DNA of 64,000 nt from Cryptomeria japonica (taxonomy: Eukaryota > Streptophyta > Pinopsida > Cupressales > Cupressaceae). Position numbers and translations under genes: made by a program. Location of the stretch: NCBI RefSeq assembly GCF_030272615.1, contig NC_081414.1:238489233-238553232 (forward strand), written 5' to 3'. A model generated the notes under the pieces. The model made no database searches. It saw nothing but the letters and a program-made list of their open reading frames with translations, and was not told the origin of the DNA. Shown here in pieces: positions 56,390-64,000 of this stretch (position 1 is its first letter; every line of letters begins with the position of its first letter).

Positions 56390-57457
56390 CTAATTAGTGA
56401 ATTTCTTCTTATCCTTTCTGAAAGGGAAAGGCTTGGATTGAATTTTACTCTTAGGGGCAGCCAACTCCATACTTCTGGATTTTTTTATAGCTTCTGCCAG
56501 TGTGGGCGGATCACAAGCTTTGACCCATCCTCTCAATGGTTCTTCAAGTCCTTCAATGAAAAGGACAACCAGTCGCTTCTCTGAGATGCTACTCACCATG
56601 ACTGACAGGTTTTGGAATTCAATCACGTCAGTGTCCAAGGAACCTTGCTGCCTTAGTTGTGCAAGTTCTCTAAACTTCACCTCTGGATCCCTGGTGTCAA
56701 ATCTCTTAATTAGCTTGTTGGTGAAATCAGTGTAGGTGGTGACTAAGTTGTGACCAAGGGTGACCGACCCATGGTACCACCATTCGTGGGCCACTCCATC
56801 CAAGTGCAAGCTAGCAAACTTGATGGCATCCTCCTCTGACATCAGTCTCAAGGAAAAGTAATTGTCCAACTTCTGTACCCATGCTCTGGCAGTACCCTTA
56901 GCACTCCCATCAAGGTGTGCTAAGGTGACTCTTCCAAGAGCTTGCTGGAAATCTCTTGGGGCAGCAGACTTATAGTCGTTCCTCCGTCCTCTTTTCATTT
57001 TTTGATTCATGAATTGATCCAGAGTTAGGATATCTCGGATCTCACCAGGAAGGGAAGCATACTCCATGTAGCTATTTCTTATCTCATCAGTTGTGGGTAT
57101 CTCTGTTTCAGCTTGTTGTACTTCTTTGGGCAAAAAGACAGGTTGTAAAGGCCTTGGAGCTGAACCTCCATTGTTACTCCCGTTATTGCTCCCATTTCCA
57201 TTGCTTACAGGAATGTTAGAAGTGCTGGCTTCCGGTCCATTGTTGGGCTGATTAGGGGTCCCAACAACGTTCTAGTTGAGCTTTGACAGCAATAAAGACA
57301 TCATGTCCATCATAGCATTGAATTTCCTCTCTGCCTTCTTGTCGGGTGCCTCATTTGTTTCTATAGTCTTATCTACCATTGAATCCACTAAATTTGAGGT
57401 ATCTAAATTCTTCCCTTTGTTTCTCAGTACTTCTAAAAATGTGTCCTCTTCAGGCAC
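56390..57457 (-). pseudogene. gag: Chromovirus gag
   Basis: Frames 57457-57272 and 57133-56390 are the same frame, with a TAG at 57272 after LLLSKLN. The gag core is LAHLDGSAKGTARAWVQKLD, ASLHLDGVAHEWWYHGS, FTNKLIKRFDTRDPEVKFRE, LAQLRQQGSLDTDVIEFQNL and SEKRLVVLFIEGLEEPLRGW, the standard retrotransposon gag pattern. It ends with a basic KKFTN and a stop 22 bases before the zinc-knuckle frame. An Asn/Gly-rich spacer separates the N-terminal helix from the core. Confidence 0.8.
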
Positions 57458-57570
57458 TATAGGAATCTGAAACTACTATCTCTTCTATTCTTTGTTGTAG
57501 TGTCTAACGTCTCTGTCACTCATGGAGACTTCTGAACCCCCTGACTCTCATAGGCTGGCAGGAAAACTAG

Positions 57571-57582
57571 CTCTGATACCGC
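57571..57582 (-). other. Primer-binding site of chromovirus (initiator Met tRNA type)
   Basis: The minus strand reads GCGGTATCAGAG, then CTAG, directly after the 5' LTR end. GGTATCAGAGC is the classic plant initiator-methionine tRNA binding site. Confidence 0.8.
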
Positions 57583-57834
57583 TGTAATATTCCACTAATT
57601 TTTTTTTTGTTTTTTCAGGCCAATAGCAATTCATCCACAACAATTAACCCGTTAAGGTTAGAGTAATAAGAAAAACAACTAAAAGGGAACCCTTCCACCT
57701 TTTGTTCACCGAGAGCCCAGACAGGGAGGGTGAGAGCATACGGTGTTCCGGGAATCGTCAACATCAATAAACAAACTAAAAATTACAATTGCATGGGCAG
57801 CAAGCCATCCCCTTCTACTTATCCAGTAGGATAG
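57583..57834 (-). repeat. Partial 5' LTR of chromovirus
   Basis: It matches the first 250 bp (plus-strand order) of 50819-52722, then breaks exactly where TGTAGTGTCC begins. The last bases GATAG (57830-57834) would be one copy of the TSD of the inserted element. Confidence 0.85.
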
Positions 57835-58022
57835 TGTAGTGTCCTAAAATTGTGACACTTGCAATTTCGACTGCATTTCGGTCTTCACGATGGTGATGCA
57901 ACACGGAACCTGAATGGAGACCCTGAAACTTGTCCACGACACCAAAAACTGCATTTTTTCCAGCACCCTGCTTGATCCCTCCTTGCACCCTGCTGTCCCG
58001 GGAGGTGGGACCAGAGCGCCCA

Positions 58023-58050
58023 GCGCCCTAGTCCTTTAGGACGAGGGCGC
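58023..58050 (+). promoter_or_regulatory. GC-rich perfect-stem hairpin in U3
   Basis: GCGCCCT-A-GTCC-TTTA-GGAC-G-AGGGCGC: 7 bp and 4 bp stems, one A/G mismatch, loop TTTA. It stands in CCC-rich repeats (GCGCCCAG before and after) about 140 bp upstream of the TATA box. Its role is unknown. Confidence 0.5.
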
Positions 58051-58188
58051 CCAGCACCCTGGTCCCTGGCCCTATTTTGGGCCCGGTCTCCTATGGGGCT
58101 TCGGGTCTTTTTGTTTGCAAATTGGAAAATAACATTTCCTGGTCAGCCTAAGGTCGGAAAAATTAGTCTATCAGCCCTAATTGACAAG

Positions 58189-58196
58189 TATATAAA
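58189..58196 (+). promoter_or_regulatory. TATA box of gag-only element
   Basis: TATATAAA in CAAGTATATAAACTAC, followed about 20-30 bp later by pyrimidine-rich sequence suited to a start site. Confidence 0.65.
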
Positions 58197-58258
58197 CTAC
58201 ATTTCCTCTCCCATTTGAGGAGGAAGGACATATGTTTACAAGGCATGGAAACGATACT

Positions 58259-58300
58259 CAAACATTCAAGCATTCAAGCATTCAAGCATTCCTTCAAGCA
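58259..58300 (+). repeat. CATTCAAG short tandem repeat
   Basis: CATTCAAG is repeated four to five times in direct tandem in the R region of the LTR. Confidence 0.85.
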
Positions 58301-59064
58301 ATTGATCATTCTAAGTCTCCATTCAAGGCTAAGTGTTGCATTCAAGACAAGGATTCAACCATTGAAGAGGAGATCACATACAACATACAACATACAACAT
58401 CTATACCTTCGCATATAAGGATACAAACATCCTTACAACAAGGTACTAGTACTTGTTTTACATTACAAACATTTACATTTATAGCATTTCTCATTTCTTG
58501 GTTAATTCCAAAATCGGGGTTTGACCTAAGGGCAAACCCCTAATCCCTAACCCCCCAATCATCTTCACTTTTCTGTGTGTAGGTTGTAGGTACGCAGCTG
58601 AAATTGAAGATCTGGAATCCTTGTGCAAAGACAAACAGATCCCCCTTCGTTTCACGGATTTTTCGGAGGACCGTATGCACGCCGGGCACCATCGTCTTGT
58701 CAACTTTCGCTCAAATTTGTAGGACAACACTGTCTCGACATTTTACTACTAATTCCAGGTCCACAGCTTCATCCCATATCCCTATCTCTGTTTATAAGTG
58801 AATCTTTCTCACTTTTCATGCATTCCTAGCTTAATCTTTCTATCTACATTCTTTACAAAAGAGGGTAGCCTTGCTGTCTTAACCCTTGAAACTCATTTAG
58901 AATCCAATCTTGCCTTGTGTGGGATTGGATCTTGTGGGTTTCAACCCCTCTTTTGAATGTAAAGTCTCCCCTAAGTGAAAACCGTCAACCCTAGTGACCT
59001 CCCTTCTCTCTCCTTGGAGTTGGAAGAGGGGAGAGCAACTAGGGTTCGATTTTTCTGCTTTACA

Positions 59065-59086
59065 TTTTGGTGAACCCGACGTGAAC
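59065..59086 (+). other. Primer-binding site of gag-only element
   Basis: TTTTGGTGAACCCGACGTGA directly follows the LTR end. Same position and TGG start as in the large Tat, but a different tRNA match. Confidence 0.6.
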
Positions 59087-60334
59087 ATCCTTTCTGATTA
59101 TTTATGCTTAGATCTGAAAGTTGGCTTCCTTGATTGCATTTCCATGTTTGATCTTTTGCAAATTTTAGAGGTTAATTGCATAAAAACCCTAAATTTTCTT
59201 TTTTGTAATTGAGCTTGCGAAATGTTTAATTATTAATGCTTGTTTCAGATCTACCCTTCTATTGCAAATTATCAATTCATGTCTATGCTTTAATTCTGAA
59301 AATTAAGTGGTTAAGTGTCAAAACCCTAATTTTTAAAACCCTCTTGATTCAACCTTTGACTGATAATTTCACTGATCAAAACATCTCCAAATCAGCTATA
59401 ACTTTGGATTCCATAATAAAATCACAATATCTTTCATCCCTGAAAATTTGGAAAAAAGTTGCGAAGACCATGTGCACCCCGAGCGCCATCGTCCCCGACA
59501 TTTTTTCTGAAATTTCGGGAGTTAGATCTTACTGTATTTTTCTGCTAAAATCTAGAATTTTCGCTGATTTTATCAATTATAACACTTTCAAAATTACAGT
59601 AAAAGTTGGTCAAGGGATTGCTTGGATTAAGGCTTCTAATCATTCAAATATTGGTGAAATTGAAATTTTGTGTCAAAATTGAATTCTTACAGTCCTAAAT
59701 TTGAAAAGTGTGTTGGCGTTCATTCAAAATTTCAGTGCTTTATTCAAATTCTTACAATTTGTGACTTTTGAAATTAAGTGTTCAATTACAACAACTTTGA
59801 TTTCCGCTTTCAAAATTGAATTTTGCGTGAAATTGAGTCAACTTTTAAAATTCAAAACTTGCATTGCTTTTAATATTCCCTCTAAAATCATAAAATTCAA
59901 AATTTCAGTTTCCCTCTTTTTTTTCAAAATTCAAATTTTGCATTTTTCGACAGTCTTGGTAGGGTTCAATTTTGAGATTGCAACTTTAATTTGGCCTATC
60001 TACAGATCGTAAAATCACTCAATTTTTTCAGATTAGCTTTAAAATCACCATAACTTTCATCCCTAAAAATTTTGAAAAAAGTTGCGAGGATCGTGTGCAC
60101 TTCGAGCGCCACAGTCCCTGACATTTTTTCTGAAATTTTGGGAGATTGTCGTGATTGCATTTAATAGCCTAAATCTAGGAGATTGGCTGATTTTACTGAA
60201 ATTTGCTACCTCTAAATTCAAAATCTTCTCTCCCTCTCTAGTGCATGAGTTTTACAACAATAAGCCCTACCTACACCATTCTTGTTAGACGAAGCCTTAG
60301 AATTAAGTCTTTCCGAGCTTTAATTACCGAGGAG
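59087..60334 (+). other. Leader of gag-only element with a duplicated 140 bp block
   Basis: AT-rich leader. A block of about 140 bp occurs at 59412-59570 and again at 60036-60180: ATCTTTCATCCCTGAAAATT, AAAAAAGTTGCGAAGACC, GTGCACCCCGAGCGCCATCG, GACATTTTTTCTGAAATTT. Small ORFs here are not supported. Confidence 0.7.
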
Positions 60335-63196
60335 ATGGAACCTAATTTGAATGGCCTTTTTAACGAGGACACGGGTAATTCCTCTAATCCTCCTAATGAT
60401 GAAGAAGCTCTCCATGAGGTTTCTGTAGAACAACTTTCAAAATTGGATAACCAATTTGATGATTTTCAGCAATGGATGTCTCATGAGTATCCTGATAGTC
60501 AAGCTCTTTCATTAATTGAGGGTCTAAAATGTATGGTTCAAAGTGATAAGAATGGAATTGATATTTTGCGTGGTATTGCACACATTGTGGATTTGAATGT
60601 GATGCCTATGAAGAGTTGTGCTGAAACTTTAGGTTATACACAACCTCCCACTCAAGTCAATCATTCAATTCCTTTGACAACTTCTATTGCTAGCATACCT
60701 ACCTTTACATCAAACATAATGACTACTTCAATACAAGATATTCCTCCTATGATCACCAATCATGGGGGCAATCCCACTTCTTCAATTAACCCTCTTCCTT
60801 CATTCAATCTGACTTCTTCATTCATTCCTTCAATGAGTGTCCCTATTACATCTCCACAAATGAACATGACGCAAGGGGGCAATTCATTTAACCATTCCAT
60901 TCCTCCTTGTAGTGTTCCTCCTTTCCAATCATCTCCTATGACTAACTATCATAGCGTCCCACCACCTTACTCAATGCCTTCTTTCAATAACATAACACCT
61001 CCATCACAATCTAACATGTCTAATATGAACTCCTCGACTAAAGCGACCATTAATAATCTTGCACAAACTGTCTCTTCCTTGCAGCAACAAATTGCCTCTA
61101 TGAATCAATCTAAGTTTAGTGTGCCCACATTTGATGTTGCGAGTCCACTTTCTCTTGACATTGTTCGAGCTATCCCTCCTAAACATGTTGAAATCCCACA
61201 TTTGGAGCTTTATAATGGTAAAGGTGATCCTCTAACACATGTTAAGACTTTTCAAACAATCTGTACCGATTTTGCTTATGACAAAAGGTTGCTTGCAAAA
61301 CTGTTTACTAGAACATTAAGAGATAAAGCCCTACAATGGTATTGCTCATTGCCTTCCTATTCTATTACTTCTTTCGAACAACTTGCAAATGCTTTCATTC
61401 AACAATTTCAAAACAATATAAGTCCTAAAGTTACTTTGATTGATTTAATGCATTGCAAACAAGGTGTTAAAGAAAAAGTGATTGATTTCATTGGTAGATA
61501 TAAGCATTTGTATGCTCAAATTTCTTTTCCAGTGCCTAACAATGATATTCAAAGAATCTTTATTTCTAATTTACAAAAAGATATTCGAGACAAACTCCTA
61601 TTTTCTGAGTTTACTTCTTTCCAACAGTTGTGTGCAACTCTTCACAATTATCAACTGACTGTGAGTCAAATGGAACAATCACATCCTATGGCTCCGAGTG
61701 ATAAGGGTGAAAGCAGTCAACAACCATTTGGAAAGTTTAAACCAAACAGAGATTCCATCAAATTCAATGAAAACATCATCAACAACAATGTGAATGCAGC
61801 ATCAGGTGTGCCTTCTATTTCTAAGTTTTTCAAGAAAGAAAGAAAGTTTACTCCTTTGAATGAATCATTGCATAGTATTATGAATAAGTTATTGGAACAA
61901 AATGTGCTTACTCTCCCTCCTATAAGGCAAATAGATCCTGCAAAGATTAATTCGCCCTATTTTGATAACAAATCTTTTTGTCAATTTCATCGTCAACCTG
62001 GGCATGATACTGAAAAATGTTTTTCTTTAAAGGGTAAAATTCAAGATTTGATTGATAATAATACTATCTCTATTTCCGGAGTGAATGATAAAGGTAACAC
62101 ATCTGTACCTCCTCCTAACCAAAATCTTCAGATTTTTACTGATCCATTACCTTCTCATACCTCTAATGTGATTGAGACTAATGATTCCTCTCTCTCATCT
62201 GATGGTCTTGTGTCTATGACTCCGAATGTGATTAACTTTGTAGAGCAGCAAGAAAACCCTAAAGAACCTTCCATCACATTTGATTCTAGTGAAACTATCA
62301 GGGCACCTGATGGTCCTTTATACATAGTTGCAAAAGTCAAGAATACACCTTGCCGTGGAGTGCTTATTGATCCTTCGTGCATGGTTAATGTTATTACTGA
62401 AGAATTTCTTTTTACTTTGCAATTGAATCAAGTGATTTATGACAAAACAGATGTGATTGTGAAATTATTTGATGCATTTTCTTCTCCTGCAATTGGTTCT
62501 ATTACATTACCTATTGAGGTCCATAACAAATCTCTTGATGTGAACTTTGCTATTATTCCTTCATCCGAACAATTTTGTGTGAAGCTTGGCTATCCTTGGC
62601 TATCTTCCATGAAAGCTATTGCTTCTCCTATACATAAGTGTTTGAAATTTCCCCATAATGGTGAAGTTGTTACTGTCAATCATAGTCTCTTTAAACCAAC
62701 TGAAAGAACTTCTAGCATTCCTATTGATTATTTTTGGCCTAAACAATTCCAATCTCTTCCTCCGCGAAGTGATCATCTTTTTAAATCTTATCAAAAGTGG
62801 AAAACAGATATGATCCTATCTCTAAGTGAACCTAGAACACCCAAACTTGATATTCCTATCGTTCTTGAGAAGGAAGTTCTTCCTTTGAAAGATAAAACTA
62901 ATGTCTTTCCTCAAGAAGATTCTCAACCCATCCCTATGGATGTAACTATGTCTATGCCTAAAAAGCTTTCTAAAAGTAGACCTATACCTCCTCATCATGA
63001 TGGACTTGGTCTCCTTCCTAAACAAAATATTCCTCTTTTATATGGAGCAGTTCCCCCTCCTTCCTTTTATAAAGAGAAGAGACCTTCCTCTTCTCCTATT
63101 ATCCAGCCTAAGAGACCACAACCTAAACACCCAAGTGATAAGGATGAGAACATTCCTCCTCCTCAATCTTCTCCACTTCCTACTAAGACTAGATGA
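60335..63196 (+). CDS. Gag-protease-like polyprotein (954 codons from the chosen start)
   Basis: The frame is open from 60245. ATGGAACCT at 60335 is preferred because GAGGAG precedes it and the upstream residues look like leader. Residues about 50-90 have a helical DDFQQWMSHEYPD region, followed by a long Pro/Ser/Thr-rich spacer. The gag core is about residues 285-450: HLELYNGKGDPLTHVKTFQT, RDKALQWYCSLPSYSITSFE, AFIQQFQNNISPKV, KVIDFIGRYKHLY. A CX2HX4GHX4C finger (CQFHRQPGHDTEKC) is near 61979. A protease-like domain at about 62320-62680 has GVLIDPSCMVNVI in the place of LIDGGAGLNI, keeping Asp but not the Gly. CLKFPHNG ends it as in Tat. This is the longest undisturbed frame in the window. 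Confidence 0.8.
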   Translation: MEPNLNGLFNEDTGNSSNPPNDEEALHEVSVEQLSKLDNQFDDFQQWMSHEYPDSQALSLIEGLKCMVQSDKNGIDILRGIAHIVDLNVMPMKSCAETLGYTQPPTQVNHSIPLTTSIASIPTFTSNIMTTSIQDIPPMITNHGGNPTSSINPLPSFNLTSSFIPSMSVPITSPQMNMTQGGNSFNHSIPPCSVPPFQSSPMTNYHSVPPPYSMPSFNNITPPSQSNMSNMNSSTKATINNLAQTVSSLQQQIASMNQSKFSVPTFDVASPLSLDIVRAIPPKHVEIPHLELYNGKGDPLTHVKTFQTICTDFAYDKRLLAKLFTRTLRDKALQWYCSLPSYSITSFEQLANAFIQQFQNNISPKVTLIDLMHCKQGVKEKVIDFIGRYKHLYAQISFPVPNNDIQRIFISNLQKDIRDKLLFSEFTSFQQLCATLHNYQLTVSQMEQSHPMAPSDKGESSQQPFGKFKPNRDSIKFNENIINNNVNAASGVPSISKFFKKERKFTPLNESLHSIMNKLLEQNVLTLPPIRQIDPAKINSPYFDNKSFCQFHRQPGHDTEKCFSLKGKIQDLIDNNTISISGVNDKGNTSVPPPNQNLQIFTDPLPSHTSNVIETNDSSLSSDGLVSMTPNVINFVEQQENPKEPSITFDSSETIRAPDGPLYIVAKVKNTPCRGVLIDPSCMVNVITEEFLFTLQLNQVIYDKTDVIVKLFDAFSSPAIGSITLPIEVHNKSLDVNFAIIPSSEQFCVKLGYPWLSSMKAIASPIHKCLKFPHNGEVVTVNHSLFKPTERTSSIPIDYFWPKQFQSLPPRSDHLFKSYQKWKTDMILSLSEPRTPKLDIPIVLEKEVLPLKDKTNVFPQEDSQPIPMDVTMSMPKKLSKSRPIPPHHDGLGLLPKQNIPLLYGAVPPPSFYKEKRPSSSPIIQPKRPQPKHPSDKDENIPPPQSSPLPTKTR

Positions 63197-63670
63197 AATC
63201 ATTCTACACGTGAACGCCGATGAAAGCGTCGTCTTAGAGCTCAGGCAGTTGTTTCTCAAACTTTGCAATCTCCAAAAACACCTTCAACAAGCATTATTCC
63301 ATTTTCTCCTCAACTAGAAATTGAGCCAAAATCTCCTAAACATAAGATACATGATGGTCTTGATCTTGTGCGAGTTAAAGATCCTATTTTTATAAATCTT
63401 GATGATGATATAGATGAAAATGTTACTCCTCTTGCTTTTGATAGTGAATATGAACTTGTTGATATTGATAACCATTTATCTAACGAATTTTCTAAAGCAC
63501 TTATCCTAGCTCCTAGACAAGAACAACGTGGCTTGGAACATGAACATAGCCCTTGTTTGGATCTTGTGATAGCTCCATCTGCTGTGTTGGATGTTCCTCC
63601 TCTAGCGTGTTCCCTGCCTTCCCGAAACATTGATCAGCAAGATCGAGGGGTAGATGATGTGCTAGACTAG
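63197..63670 (+). pseudogene. Downstream extension of gag-only element
   Basis: After TGA 63194-63196 a frame 63263-63670 (135 codons) reads SPQLEIEPKSPKHKIHDGLD, PIFINLDDDIDENVTPLAFD, and VDDVLD, then a stop. It is acidic, with no recognised domain, and could be the original C-terminus of the polyprotein, now separated. The noncoding sequence that follows (63671-64000) has no RT similarity. Confidence 0.4.
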
Positions 63671-64000
63671 TTTTATTAGCATAGCAGATTCTCTCCTCCT
63701 CTCTTTTGTTACTTCTTCTATGTGTTATTCTCATTCTTCTATTTGTTGTCCTTAGTGTGTCTACTTGAGGATGATTCAAAGCATTGAGATCTCTTTTGGT
63801 CTCTCTCATGTTGACTCAAAAGACACATGTGTTCCCTTCTTCTAGGTGACCTTCCTTGATTGGGGAATGAAGAACAATTATGCATACATACATAAGATAT
63901 ACATGAATTATCATACAGCATACTGACCCTGAGGAAAGCGAAGTCACCTCGTGCTTTATGTTTTGTGTCTATTATCCTCGGGTTTATCTCACGCTTGGGG
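63671..64000 (+). other. 3' noncoding sequence to window end
   Basis: T- and C-rich, then a CATACATA stretch and AAAGCGAAGTCACCTCGTGC. No polypurine tract or LTR has been reached by 64000. Confidence 0.4.

Larger units (their letters stand above)
50819..57834 (-). mobile_element. Chromovirus (Ty3/gypsy with chromodomain), minus strand
   Basis: From 57834 down: partial 5' LTR, initiator-Met-type primer-binding site, gag, zinc knuckle, protease, RT, RNase H, integrase, chromodomain, polypurine tract and a full 3' LTR of 1904 bp. It is inserted into the LINE at 50819, and its own 5' LTR is interrupted at 57835 by another element, so the remainder of that LTR is off the window. The comparable 250 bp of the two LTRs differ at about 20 positions (my count), so it is clearly older than the large Tat. 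Frames are broken in several places. Confidence 0.88.
57835..59064 (+). repeat. 5' LTR of gag-only element
   Basis: It starts TGTAGTGTCCTAAAATTG and ends CTGCTTTACA before the primer-binding site. 1230 bp. It has a GC-rich hairpin (58023-58050), a TATA box (58189-58196), a CATTCAAG repeat (58259-58300) and a copy of the leader motif near 58668. The end is set by the following TTTTGGTGAACCC. Confidence 0.75.
57835..64000 (+). mobile_element. Gag-protease-only LTR element, 3' part off window
   Basis: LTR 57835-59064, primer-binding site, leader, one long gag-protease ORF (60335-63196) with a further broken segment to 63670, then noncoding sequence to the window end. There is no RT, RNase H or integrase in the 330 bp that follow, whereas in the Tat they come directly after the protease. 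The gag, finger and protease are related to the Tat. It may be a non-autonomous gag-coding element of the TR-GAG kind; pol beyond 64000 cannot be excluded. It is inserted in the chromovirus LTR and is the youngest layer of this stack. Confidence 0.7.

Noticed and set aside
57835-64000. Classification of the last element as a Tat with pol
   Set aside because: No RT, RNase H or integrase motif follows the protease within the window; left open because the element runs off the end.

Overview
The window looks like repeat-dense, gene-poor nuclear DNA from a plant with a large genome. A gymnosperm, most likely a conifer, is my inference from very old nested LTR retrotransposons, L1-type LINEs, Tat-type Ty3/gypsy elements and AT-rich filler. 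There is no bacterial gene organisation, no rRNA or tRNA gene and no CRISPR. I found no convincing intact host gene; almost every supported reading frame belongs to a transposable element, usually decayed.

Layout. 1-985: partial minus-strand LTR with its polypurine tract. 1090-4200: 3' half of a minus-strand LINE with a 203 bp internal tandem duplication. 4885-7615: plus-strand LINE. 7620-14342: plus-strand Tat-like element with internal deletions and one recognisable (3') LTR. 14837-15293: coiled-coil ORF fragment. 15294-20631: minus-strand LINE bounded by a 17 bp target-site duplication (TSD). 20632-24720: unassigned DNA, a dispersed repeat, a microsatellite, a second minus-strand LTR and another coiled-coil fragment. 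24720-25829: minus-strand Ty1/copia fragment. 25835-42121: complete 16.3 kb Tat element with two 766 bp LTRs about 1% apart and a 5 bp TSD. 42127-44433: flank and the second copy of the dispersed repeat. 44434-45758: large imperfect inverted repeat. 47394-50818: plus-strand LINE with ORF1, endonuclease and the start of RT. 50819-57834: minus-strand chromovirus inserted into that LINE. 57835-64000: plus-strand gag/protease-only LTR element inserted into the chromovirus LTR and running off the window.

Three things stand out. First, the large Tat element carries, antisense between pol and its 3' LTR, a GC-rich plant-mobile-domain (PMD) gene whose sequence implies a phase-0 intron of 828 bp with consensus splice sites; being antisense, the intron would survive passage of the element through RNA. 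Second, two LINE copies have the same extra ORF downstream of the RNase H domain, and in one copy it lies inside the TSD, so it seems to belong to the element. Third, the Tat pol keeps one reading frame for 4.4 kb with twelve nonsense codons and no frameshift although its LTRs are nearly identical, which suggests a defective copy mobilised in trans.

How the parts work together: the autonomous families (Tat, chromovirus, copia, LINE) would have supplied gag, protease, RT, RNase H and integrase or endonuclease. The deletion-derivative Tat (7620-14342) and the gag-only element (57835 onward) look like dependents. Nesting gives a local order of insertion: LINE, then chromovirus, then gag-only element; and copia fragment, then the large Tat.
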